Shown: positions 26,564 to 33,340 of the stretch, one piece after another
How the letters are laid out: each line of letters opens with the position of its first letter
How positions within the stretch are numbered: position 1 is the stretch's first letter
DNA from: Streptomyces diacarni
Lineage (GTDB): Bacteria; Actinomycetota; Actinomycetes; Streptomycetales; Streptomycetaceae
Direction of reading: 5' to 3'
DNA: 64,000 bases
Assembly (NCBI RefSeq): GCF_003323715.1
Contig: NZ_QOIN01000026.1
Location: 143,807 to 207,806, forward strand
Notes under the pieces: model-generated
Told to the model about the DNA's origin: nothing
What the model saw: the letters and a program-made list of their open reading frames with translations, nothing else
Databases searched by the model: none
Translations under genes and position numbers: made by a program

Positions 26564-27934
26564 GTGCCGCTCGACAAGCTCGGCAAACCCAGCACAGGCA
26601 GCAGGGCGCGCCGTCTCGCACGCGGCCTGCGGCGGCCACCTGCCGCCCTGGCCCGCCGCGTGCGACGCGCCACCCACGCGGGCGGCGCGGGGGAGTCCGG
26701 GCTCGGCAAGCTCATCGAGCTGCACGCCGTCAACTCGGCGGGCGACATGCTCATCACGGTGGCGCTCGCCTCCACCGTCTTCTTCTCCGTCCCCACCGGC
26801 GAGGCCCGTGGGCGCGTCGCGCTCTACCTGGCCGTGACGATGGCGCCCTTCGCGCTGCTCGCCCCCGTCATCGGTCCGCTCCTCGACCGCGTCCCGCACG
26901 GGCGGCGCGCCGCGATGGCCGCCGCGATGCTGGCCCGCGCCCTGCTGGCGCTGACCATGGCGGGCGCCGTGGCCACCGGCGGCCTGGAGCTGTATCCGGC
27001 GGCGCTGGGCGTGCTCGTCTCGTCGAAGGCGTACGGGGTGGTGCGCTCGGCCGTGGTGCCCAGGCTGCTGCCGCCACGGGTGTGGCTGGTCAAGGCCAAC
27101 TCGCGGGTGACGCTCGCGGGGCTGCTGGCCACGGGCGCCGCCGCGCCCGCCGGTGCGGCCCTGCACGCGCTGGGCGCCAAGTGGCCGCTGTACGGGGCGT
27201 GCGCGCTGTTCCTGCTGGGTACCTTCCTCTCCTTCTCTCTCGACCCCAAGGTCGACTCGGCGAAGGGGGAAAGCCCGGCCAGGCTGGCGCGGACCGCGCC
27301 CAGCGACGGGGCGGGCGAGGAGCGCGGAGCCGGGCGGCCCGGTCTGCGCACGGTCGGCGTCTCGGTGGTCAGCGCGCTGTGCGCCAACTCCGCGCTGCGC
27401 GCCCTGTCCGGGTTCCTCACCTTCTTCCTGGCCTTCCTGCTGCGCGAGCACCCTTTCGACGGGCTGTCGGCCGCCGTCTCGCTGGGCCTGGCGGGTGTCG
27501 CGGCCGGGGGCGGCAACGCCCTGGGCACCGCGCTCGGCGCCTGGCTGCGCGCCCGCGCCCCCGAAGTGCTCCTCACGGCCGCGCTGCTGACCGCCCTGGC
27601 CTCGGCCGTCGTCGCCGCCGTGCTGTACGGAACGGTCGCCGTCACCGCCGTCGCCGCCACCGCGGGCATCGTGCAGGCCCTGGGGAAGCTGTCGCTCGAC
27701 GCGCTCATCCAGCGCGACGTCCCCGAGCAGGTCCGCACCTCCGCCTTCGCCCGCTCCGAGACCCTGATGCAGATGTCGTGGGTGGCCGGCGGCGCGCTCG
27801 CCATGGCGCTGCCGCTGGCGGGGCGGCTCGGCATGGGGGTGGCCGCGGGACTGGTCGCGGTCGGTGTGGGCACTGCCGTACGGCGGCTGCTGGGCGCCGC
27901 GCGGCGCGGGACGCCGCATCCGCGGGTGGTGTGA
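26564..27934 (+). CDS. MFS transporter of the conserved actinobacterial block
   Basis: The 456-aa protein has a basic N-terminus (SRARRLARGLRRPPAALARR) and about 12 hydrophobic helices of MFS type: LIELHAVNSAGDMLITVALA, LYLAVTMAPFALLAPVIGPL followed by DRVPHGRRAAM (motif A), and ANSRVTLAGLLATGAAAPAG. Substrate unknown. I place the start at GTG 26564; the frame is open to 26120 but the upstream part lies antisense to DUF3027 and carries no MFS sequence. A CACACT box at 26550-26555 could give a leaderless message. A long hairpin follows the stop. Confidence 0.82.
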   Translation: MPLDKLGKPSTGSRARRLARGLRRPPAALARRVRRATHAGGAGESGLGKLIELHAVNSAGDMLITVALASTVFFSVPTGEARGRVALYLAVTMAPFALLAPVIGPLLDRVPHGRRAAMAAAMLARALLALTMAGAVATGGLELYPAALGVLVSSKAYGVVRSAVVPRLLPPRVWLVKANSRVTLAGLLATGAAAPAGAALHALGAKWPLYGACALFLLGTFLSFSLDPKVDSAKGESPARLARTAPSDGAGEERGAGRPGLRTVGVSVVSALCANSALRALSGFLTFFLAFLLREHPFDGLSAAVSLGLAGVAAGGGNALGTALGAWLRARAPEVLLTAALLTALASAVVAAVLYGTVAVTAVAATAGIVQALGKLSLDALIQRDVPEQVRTSAFARSETLMQMSWVAGGALAMALPLAGRLGMGVAAGLVAVGVGTAVRRLLGAARRGTPHPRVV

Positions 27935-27935
27935 G

Positions 27936-27990
27936 CCGCGCGCGGGGTGGTGCCGGTGCTCGCGGCGCGGCACGCCGCACCCCCGCGCGG
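27936..27990 (+). terminator. Long imperfect hairpin after the MFS gene
   Basis: CCGCGCGCGGGGTG (from 27936) pairs with CACCCCCGCGCGG (to 27990) with one bulge, and the inner part adds a second GC-rich pairing. It starts one base after the MFS stop codon. Confidence 0.6.
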
Positions 27991-28009
27991 TGGAACCGGG
28001 GGCGCCCGA

Positions 28010-28015
28010 TAGCCT
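28010..28015 (+). promoter_or_regulatory. -10 box TAGCCT of a leaderless transcript
   Basis: TAGCCT, GCCCGC, then the ATG of the DUF2771 gene at 28022. This promoter probably also serves mqnB and mqnD, which follow with gaps of 32 and 22 bp. Confidence 0.6.
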
Positions 28016-28021
28016 GCCCGC

Positions 28022-28540
28022 ATGAGCAAGCTCGCGCGGCAGGGCCGCATGTCGTCACAGTCGCGGCGGGGCGTGCGCACCGCCTCCGCCCTCGGTGCCG
28101 CCTCGCTCGGCCTCGTCGCCCTCTCGGCGTGCGAGCAGCCGAGCCCCATGGTGACCGCGACGGTCGGCGGGGACTCCGTCTCCACCGAGGCCGCCTGCTA
28201 CGACGACGGCAAGGCGATCCCGCAGGACGAGGTGCGCAAGTGCCTCGGCAAGAAGGCCGACGAGACGATCTCCGTCAGCACCGGTGACAAGCTGCGCATC
28301 GGCGTCGACCCGAAGACCGCGGACGACGGGTGGCTCGTCCTGGTCGACGGGAAGCCGGCGCTGTCCGAGCCGCTGAACAAGACCTACTACTCCTTCCAGG
28401 GCGAGGTCTTCTTCCAGCAGGCCTCCGCCTCGGGGCAGCCCTCGGCGCCGAAGAAGAGCGTCCAGGTCACCGTCGTGCAGACCTCCGGCGGCGACTTCAA
28501 CGGCATCTGGCACCTGAACCTGAAGAACAGCAAGAAGTAG
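28022..28540 (+). CDS. DUF2771 lipoprotein
   Basis: The 172-aa protein has a lipoprotein signal (GAASLGLVALSAC, lipobox Cys37) and a DUF2771 body: DSVSTEAACYDDGK, ISVSTGDKLRIGVDP, WLVLVDGKPAL, YYSFQGEVFFQQA, ending HLNLKNSKK. It would be anchored outside the membrane. Function unknown. It is the first gene of an apparent three-gene unit with mqnB and mqnD, which may only reflect the conserved block rather than a menaquinone role. An in-frame ATG at 28049 is a weaker alternative. Confidence 0.88.
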   Translation: MSKLARQGRMSSQSRRGVRTASALGAASLGLVALSACEQPSPMVTATVGGDSVSTEAACYDDGKAIPQDEVRKCLGKKADETISVSTGDKLRIGVDPKTADDGWLVLVDGKPALSEPLNKTYYSFQGEVFFQQASASGQPSAPKKSVQVTVVQTSGGDFNGIWHLNLKNSKK

Positions 28541-28572
28541 GGGGCGGAAGCCACCGGCGAGGGGACGGCGAG

Positions 28573-29250
28573 GTGCTGCGGCGGTTTCGGCGGGTGCTGG
28601 TCGTGGCGGCCGTGCCCGCGGAGCGGGAAGCGGTGGCGGCGGCCACCGCGGGGACCGCGCCGCACTGCGACGTCCTCGTCGGCGGGGTCGGCCCGGCCGC
28701 CGTGGCGGCCCGCACGACCACAGCCCTGATGACGGCCGCACACGAGGGCCGCCCCTACGACCTGGTCGTCTCGGCGGGCATCGGCGGCGGCTTCGCCGCC
28801 AACGGTGTGCACGTCGGCGACACGGTGATCGCCGACCGCCTCGTCGCCGCCGACCTGGGCTCCGAACTGCCCGGGAGCGGGGAGGATCCCCCAGGCTTCG
28901 CCTCCGTCGCGGACCTGGGATTCGGCACGAGTGAGCACCGCCCCGCCGCCGCGCTGGTCGGCGCCGTCGCCGAGGCCACCGGCGGCAGGCGGGGCACCGT
29001 GCTCAGCGTCTCGACGACCACCGGCACCCGGCGCCACGCCGACCTGCTCCTGACGCGGTATCCGACGGCGGCCGCCGAGGCGATGGAGGGGTTCGGCGTC
29101 GCCGAGGCCGCGACGGCGCACGCCGACGGTGTGGACTTCCTGGAGATCCGCACCGTCTCCAACGCCGTCGGCCCCCGGGACCGTGCCGCATGGCGGATTC
29201 CGCAGGCGCTCGCCGCGCTCACGGCCGCCTTCGGCACGCTGGTCCCTTAG
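28573..29250 (+). CDS. mqnB: Futalosine hydrolase
   Basis: The 225-aa enzyme is MqnB, a nucleoside-phosphorylase-fold hydrolase that splits futalosine into hypoxanthine and dehypoxanthine futalosine in the futalosine route to menaquinone. Seen: VVAAVPAEREAV at the start, CDVLVGGVGPAAVAA, LVVSAGIGGGFA, HVGDTVIADRLVAADLG, and EAMEGFGVAEAAT with the acidic residues of the nucleoside site. The GTG at 28573 is chosen because GAGGGGA lies 7 nt upstream and the length is typical. The next gene, mqnD, begins 22 bp later. Confidence 0.93.
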   Translation: MLRRFRRVLVVAAVPAEREAVAAATAGTAPHCDVLVGGVGPAAVAARTTTALMTAAHEGRPYDLVVSAGIGGGFAANGVHVGDTVIADRLVAADLGSELPGSGEDPPGFASVADLGFGTSEHRPAAALVGAVAEATGGRRGTVLSVSTTTGTRRHADLLLTRYPTAAAEAMEGFGVAEAATAHADGVDFLEIRTVSNAVGPRDRAAWRIPQALAALTAAFGTLVP

Positions 29251-29272
29251 CACGACACAGAAGGAGTCCGTC

Positions 29273-30130
29273 ATGGCCACAGCAGCGCCGCTCTCGATCG
29301 CCTACTCGCCCTGCCCCAACGACACGTTCGTCTTCGACGCGTGGGCGCACGGCCGGGTACCGGACGCCGCTGCGCCCACGGTGACGTTCGCGGACATCGA
29401 CCTCACCAACGGCATGGCCGAGCGCGGCGAGTTGGACGTGCTGAAGGTCTCGTACGCGGTGCTGCCGTGGGTGCTCGACCAGTACGCGCTGCTGCCGTGC
29501 GGCGGGGCGCTGGGCCGCGGCTGCGGTCCTTTGGTGCTCACCGGTCAAGCAGGTGACGCGGCGGCACTGAGCGGGAAGACCGTGGCCGTCCCCAGCGAGC
29601 GCTCCACCGCGTACCTGCTCTTCCGGCTGTGGGCCGCCGCCGAGGTGCCCGGCGGGGTGGGCGAGATCGTGGTGATGCCGTTCAACGAGATCATGCCCGC
29701 GGTGCGCGACGGCAAGGTCGAGGCCGGGCTGGTCATCCACGAGGCCCGCTTCACCTACCAGAACTACGGCCTGCACAAGCTGGCCGACATGGGCGAGCAC
29801 TGGGAGGCCACGACCGGGCTGCCCATCCCGCTCGGCGCCATCATCGCCAAGCGCTCGCTCGGCGCCGGGACACTGGCCGAGCTGGCCCGCGCCATCCGCA
29901 CCTCGGTACACATGGCCTGGCAGGACCCGGAGGCCTCCAGGCCGTACGTGCTGGAGCACGCGCAGGAGATGGACCCGGCCGTGGCCGAACAGCACATCGG
30001 GCTGTACGTGAACGAGTTCACCGAGAACCTGGGCGAGGACGGCTACGCGGCGGTCCGCGGGCTACTGGAGCGTGCCGCCGCCGAGGGACTCGTGCCGGCC
30101 CTCGGCCCTGACGCGCTGGCCTTTCCGTAG
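29273..30130 (+). CDS. mqnD: 1,4-dihydroxy-6-naphthoate synthase
   Basis: The 285-aa enzyme converts cyclic dehypoxanthine futalosine to 1,4-dihydroxy-6-naphthoate, late in the futalosine route. It has the periplasmic-binding-protein-like fold of MqnA/MqnD with SPCPNDTF at residues 12-19, the DVLKVSYAVLPWVL segment, AVPSERSTAYLLF, GKVEAGLVIHEARFTYQ and TGLPIPLGAI, which place it with MqnD rather than MqnA. ATG at 29273 with AAGGAG 7 nt upstream. A perfect 11-bp hairpin follows. Confidence 0.94.
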   Translation: MATAAPLSIAYSPCPNDTFVFDAWAHGRVPDAAAPTVTFADIDLTNGMAERGELDVLKVSYAVLPWVLDQYALLPCGGALGRGCGPLVLTGQAGDAAALSGKTVAVPSERSTAYLLFRLWAAAEVPGGVGEIVVMPFNEIMPAVRDGKVEAGLVIHEARFTYQNYGLHKLADMGEHWEATTGLPIPLGAIIAKRSLGAGTLAELARAIRTSVHMAWQDPEASRPYVLEHAQEMDPAVAEQHIGLYVNEFTENLGEDGYAAVRGLLERAAAEGLVPALGPDALAFP

Positions 30131-30139
30131 CGCGCCGTA

Positions 30140-30164
30140 CCCGCGCCCCCGGCGGGGGCGCGGG
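30140..30164. terminator. Bidirectional hairpin between mqnD and the cold-shock gene
   Basis: CCCGCGCCCCC (30140-30150) and GGGGGCGCGGG (30154-30164) pair over 11 bp around a 3-nt loop, 10 bp after mqnD and 6 bp from the stop of the convergent gene. Confidence 0.75.
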
Positions 30165-30170
30165 CGCAGG

Positions 30171-30554
30171 TCAGACGTCGAGCTGGTCGGCGACCGCGCG
30201 GAGCATGCCGGCGATCTTGCGGCCGTGCTGCTTGTCGGGGTAGCGGCCGCGCTCCAGGGACTGGGAGACGCCGTCCAGCAGTGTCGTCAGGTCCTGCACG
30301 ATGGAGGCCAGCTCGTCCGGCTTGCGGCGCTGCGCCGCCGCCACGGACGGGGCCGGGTCCAGCAGCGACAGGGAGAGCGCCTGGTCACCCCGCTGTCCGG
30401 CGACGACGCCGAACTCCACCCGCTGTCCGGGCTTGAGCGCGTCCACCCCGTCCGGGAGGACGGACGAGTGCACGAAGACGTCACCGCCGTCGTCGCGGGA
30501 GAGAAAGCCGAAGCCCTTCTCGCTGTTGAACCACTTGACCTTGCCGGTAGGCAC
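30171..30554 (-). CDS. Cold-shock domain protein with C-terminal extension
   Basis: The first 67 residues are a cold-shock domain: GKVKWFNSEKGFGFLSRDD with RNP1 (KGFGFL, 13-18) and VFVHS (RNP2, 26-30). The protein continues to 127 residues with a charged helical extension (DELASIVQDLTTLLDGVSQS, then KIAGMLRAVADQLDV), absent from the small 67-residue Csps. It should bind single-stranded RNA/DNA. GTG at 30554 with GAGGAC upstream. The upstream region contains three tandem repeats. From memory, mycobacterial CspB lies in a comparable place. Confidence 0.88.
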   Translation of the reverse strand: MPTGKVKWFNSEKGFGFLSRDDGGDVFVHSSVLPDGVDALKPGQRVEFGVVAGQRGDQALSLSLLDPAPSVAAAQRRKPDELASIVQDLTTLLDGVSQSLERGRYPDKQHGRKIAGMLRAVADQLDV

Positions 30555-30591
30555 GTCTGTCCTCGTCCTCGTACTCGTCCGGATGCACCGG

Positions 30592-30645
30592 GCTGCGGCT
30601 GGCTGGAAGCTGCGGCTGGTTGAAAAGCTGCGGCTGTCTGGAAAA
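30592..30645. repeat. Three tandem 17-19 bp repeats upstream of the cold-shock gene
   Basis: GCTGCGGCTG followed by GCTGGAA, GTTGAAAA and TCTGGAAAA, starting at 30592, 30609 and 30627. They lie 38-91 bp upstream of the cold-shock GTG, probably in the leader or promoter. The A-rich tails are unusual in this GC-rich DNA. Confidence 0.7.
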
Positions 30646-30845
30646 CTGGCTGCTGGGGCGGGGCAGGCCCCGGGACCACCGCTGGCGCCCCCGACCCCCG
30701 ATCCCCCGGAATAGCAGTCGGGCGGGCCGCATGACCCGCCACCACCAAGGTTAATGGCCCGGGGCTCCGTGGCAAGGTGCCACAGAGCGCAGGGCTCTTC
30801 CCATGGTGCCGAGCGCCCCGCTGCCGGAGCACTCGCATGCGGATC

Positions 30846-30851
30846 TACCCT
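30846..30851 (+). promoter_or_regulatory. -10 box TACCCT of a leaderless transcript
   Basis: TACCCT, GTGTGG, then the GTG of the small membrane protein at 30858. No Shine-Dalgarno. Confidence 0.5.
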
Positions 30852-30857
30852 GTGTGG

Positions 30858-31091
30858 GTGAACACTGAAACTCCGTCCGCCGGTGATCTTCTCGTACGTA
30901 TCGGCGGGATCGTCTTCCTGATCGGCGCCGTGGCCACGGTCGTCACGGTGGCCCCGCTGTTCCTGGGCACCTCGCCTTTCCCGTCGCCCGCCTACCTGGT
31001 CTGCATGCTGATGGGCATCGGCTTCACCCTGGCCGCCGCCGGCGTCGTACGCACAGCCTTGGCCCAGCGCCGCACCACCCCCCACACCTGA
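30858..31091 (+). CDS. Small two-helix membrane protein
   Basis: The 77-aa protein has two hydrophobic helices, VRIGGIVFLIGAVATVVTVA and LVCMLMGIGFTLAAAGVVRT, and a short basic end. No known domain. GTG at 30858 sits 6 nt after TACCCT, so the message is probably leaderless; the open frame continues to 30777 without conserved sequence. It is convergent with the HAD gene across repeat copy B. Confidence 0.72.
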   Translation: MNTETPSAGDLLVRIGGIVFLIGAVATVVTVAPLFLGTSPFPSPAYLVCMLMGIGFTLAAAGVVRTALAQRRTTPHT

Positions 31092-31106
31092 CGCGCCCGA
31101 CGGGAG

Positions 31107-31219
31107 CCCCGAAGGGGCGCGGGGAACTGCGCGACCAGCCACAATCAACCCGCGGACCGCACACCCCGAACAGTGGCACGCCCTCGACGGAAAGGCCCCG
31201 GAAAAAGCCCTACGCGGCC
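31107..31219 (-). repeat. Intergenic repeat, copy B (uninterrupted)
   Basis: Matches copy A (14293-14461) in the left 24 bp and in the 76 bp up to and including the stop region CTACGCGGCC of the adjoining minus-strand HAD gene. It lacks copy A's 58-bp hairpin. CCCCGAAGGGG at its left end is itself a short hairpin. Confidence 0.75.
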
Positions 31220-31860
31220 GTACGGCCGTCCCCGGCGAAGGCGGCCAGCCACGAGGGGAAGCCCGCCAGACCGGGCAGCACCACGTCGGCACCCTCAGCA
31301 GCCAGCTCGGCCGCGCCACACGGCCCGGTGGCGACGGCCACGGAGACCGCACCCGCCATCCGCGCACCCCGCACGTCCCCCACGTGGTCGCCCACGTACG
31401 CGGAGGCGCCGTGCGCGGTCAGCGCCTCCGCCTTGCCCTCCGCCCACAGGTCGCCGACCAGCACGTCGGGGCACAGGCCCAGGTGTTCCAGGTGCAGCGC
31501 CGCGCTCGGCCGGTACTTGGCCGTGACGACGAGGGTGCGCCCACCGGCGGCCTGGACGGCCTCCAGCGCGGCGCGGGCACCCGGCATGGCGGTGGTCGGC
31601 TCGATGGCGTGATCCGGGTAGAGCCGGCGGTAGCGCTCGGCCATGGCCGGGATCTCCTCCGCGGGGAACCAGTGCGCCATCTCCTGCACCAGCGGCGGAC
31701 CGAGCCGGGTGACCACCAGGTCCGCGTCGATGTCCACGCCCGTCTCCTCCGCCAGCCTGCGCCAGGTGGCGTGGATGCCGGGGCGGGAGTCGATCAGCGT
31801 CATGTCGAGATCGAACCCGACCGTGGGGCCCGGGCCCGAGGACGAAGCGTGCGCAACCAT
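31210..31860 (-). CDS. HAD superfamily hydrolase
   Basis: The 216-aa protein is a HAD-type phosphatase related to phosphoglycolate phosphatase: Asp17 and Asp19 in GFDLDMTLIDS, a small cap, motif II TLVVTAKYR, motif III Lys in WAEGKAEAL, and motif IV YVGDHVGDVRGA. In motif II the usual Ser/Thr is Thr. Substrate unknown. ATG at 31860. Its last codons lie within repeat copy B. Confidence 0.88.
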   Translation of the reverse strand: MVAHASSSGPGPTVGFDLDMTLIDSRPGIHATWRRLAEETGVDIDADLVVTRLGPPLVQEMAHWFPAEEIPAMAERYRRLYPDHAIEPTTAMPGARAALEAVQAAGGRTLVVTAKYRPSAALHLEHLGLCPDVLVGDLWAEGKAEALTAHGASAYVGDHVGDVRGARMAGAVSVAVATGPCGAAELAAEGADVVLPGLAGFPSWLAAFAGDGRTAA

Positions 31861-31912
31861 GCCGGATATTCTGCCTTGCCCTTCGGCGCGCGCTGAGGCA
31901 GCCTACTGACAC

Positions 31913-31930
31913 TTAGGTCGGCCTTACCCA
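31913..31930. promoter_or_regulatory. Possible iron box (DmdR/IdeR-like)
   Basis: TTAGGTCGGCCTTACCCA agrees with the remembered actinobacterial iron box at 13 of 19 positions (the next base, C, counted). It lies 45 bp before a tiny ORF and 53 bp from the HAD start. The right half is imperfect, so this is a weak assignment. Confidence 0.3.
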
Positions 31931-31933
31931 CCT

Positions 31934-31953
31934 GCTCCCCGGCGCCGGGGAGC
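31934..31953. repeat. 20-bp perfect palindrome
   Basis: GCTCCCCGGCGCCGGGGAGC. It precedes the 30-codon ORF at 31975 and could fold in its leader or bind a regulator. Confidence 0.55.
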
Positions 31954-31974
31954 GGACGAGGAGAGAGCGGCGCC

Positions 31975-32067
31975 ATGCCATCCCCACCCCGACCGTCCGG
32001 CCAGGGCATCGGCTACACCGCCGCCGACCGGATCCTGGACGAACTGGAGGCCGACCTCACCGAGTGA
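31975..32067 (+). CDS. Possible 30-aa peptide
   Basis: The frame reads MPSPPRPSGQGIGYTAADRI then LDELEADLTE. GAGGAGAG stands 8-15 nt before the ATG, and the acidic helical end (DRILDELEADL) is unlike random GC-rich sequence. It is preceded by a palindrome and an iron-box-like site. No domain; function unknown; could still be chance. Confidence 0.45.
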   Translation: MPSPPRPSGQGIGYTAADRILDELEADLTE

Positions 32068-32091
32068 CGGCACCCGCCCCGGCGGGCGCTC

Positions 32092-33189
32092 CTACCCGGC
32101 CGCCGGGCGGCGGGCGCGCCACACCAGGTAGAGCGCCGTGGCCACCGCCGCCACGCGCAGCGAGACGGGGAAGACGTCCCCCATCGCCTCGCGCAGGGCG
32201 TCACCGCCCTCGGCCAGCGGCTCGCCCCACCGGCCCTCGGTACGGCCCCACAGCCACACACCGGCTCCCACCACGACGAGCCCCGGCATGCCCAGGGCCG
32301 CCCACTTCGCCTCGGTACGGCTCAACTTGGGCGACCACCAGGCGGCCAGCCACCCCGCGGCCAGCGGGATCAGCGAGCCGATGACGGCCCCCGCCACCAG
32401 CAGGACGGCGGCCGCCAACTCGACGAAACCGCCGCGCCGGGCGACGGCCTCGCCCTGGGTGCGCCGACGGCGCCGCCACAGCAGGAGGGCGCCCAGCCCC
32501 GGCGCCACACCGGAACCACCGGGCGCGGGCGCGGCGGCCCGTTCGGCCCCCGGGGCGCCGGGCGCGGCCGCGGGAACGGCCCGCGCGCGGGGGGCCTGCG
32601 GTGTGGCCGGCTCGTCGTCCCCGGGAGGCGGCTTGAGCAGCTCGGGCAACTCGATGCCGCCGACGAAACCGGGCACCGGCTCCCCCGCCGCGACGGCGTT
32701 GCTGCCTCCCGGTCCGCTGCCGAAGGGGCTGGGGTCGACACGCCACCAGTCGGGATCGCTGTCCTGGTCGCCCAGCTCGTCGAGGCTCGCCAGGTGCGGG
32801 GAGGACGCCCCGAAGGCGGCGCTGGGGGCAGCCGAGCGCTGCCCGGGCACGGAGGGACGCCCGGTGACGGGCACCTCCGGCGCGGCAGGGGCCGCCGGGG
32901 CGGCGTCCGCGGAGGCCGAGGGCGCGGAGGGCGTCGGCGCCGACGTGCCCGTGACCTGCCCGCCACCCGCGGAGGCCACCACGTCCTCGGGGCGGCCGAG
33001 GCGGTCGAGGATCTTCTGGACGGCGGCCTTGGTCACCGCGCCGCCGTCCGCGGCACGCGCCCTGTCGATCTCGCCGCGCAGACCGCCGACGAGCTTGGCC
33101 CGTTCGGCAGCGGTCATGCGTGTGCTGTGAGCCAGGTCCCCGACCCGGCTCAGATAGTCGAACACGAGATGGTCGCTCTCGATCCCCAC
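32092..33189 (-). CDS. HAAS-domain membrane protein
   Basis: The 365-aa protein has an N-terminal HAAS-like helical domain (FDYLSRVGDLAHSTRMTAAE, later VQKILDRLGRPEDVVASAG), a 170-residue Pro/Ala/Gly-rich linker, and C-terminal membrane helices (FVELAAAVLLVAGAVIGSLI, AALGMPGLVVVGAGVWLWG, VAAVATALYLVWRA). HAAS domains often accompany PadR-type control of membrane systems; here no PadR gene is adjacent. GTG at 33189 is preferred (GGAG 5 nt upstream) to the TTG at 33192. Divergent from the helicase gene. Confidence 0.75.
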   Translation of the reverse strand: MGIESDHLVFDYLSRVGDLAHSTRMTAAERAKLVGGLRGEIDRARAADGGAVTKAAVQKILDRLGRPEDVVASAGGGQVTGTSAPTPSAPSASADAAPAAPAAPEVPVTGRPSVPGQRSAAPSAAFGASSPHLASLDELGDQDSDPDWWRVDPSPFGSGPGGSNAVAAGEPVPGFVGGIELPELLKPPPGDDEPATPQAPRARAVPAAAPGAPGAERAAAPAPGGSGVAPGLGALLLWRRRRRTQGEAVARRGGFVELAAAVLLVAGAVIGSLIPLAAGWLAAWWSPKLSRTEAKWAALGMPGLVVVGAGVWLWGRTEGRWGEPLAEGGDALREAMGDVFPVSLRVAAVATALYLVWRARRPAAG

Positions 33190-33327
33190 CAAGTCTCCAC
33201 AACCCGCTAGCCCTTACCGACCTTGCCCCGACGGTACCGCGCGCCGCGGCCGCGAGGGAGCGCCCGCACGGCGCTCATGAGGCGGCGTCCGCGCGACGGA
33301 CCACGGGGAGGTGCGGCCGCGGGCCGC

Positions 33328-33333
33328 TACCGT
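33328..33333 (+). promoter_or_regulatory. -10 box TACCGT of a leaderless helicase transcript
   Basis: TACCGT, 7 nt, then the ATG at 33341. No Shine-Dalgarno. Confidence 0.55.
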
Positions 33334-33340
33334 GGGTGGG

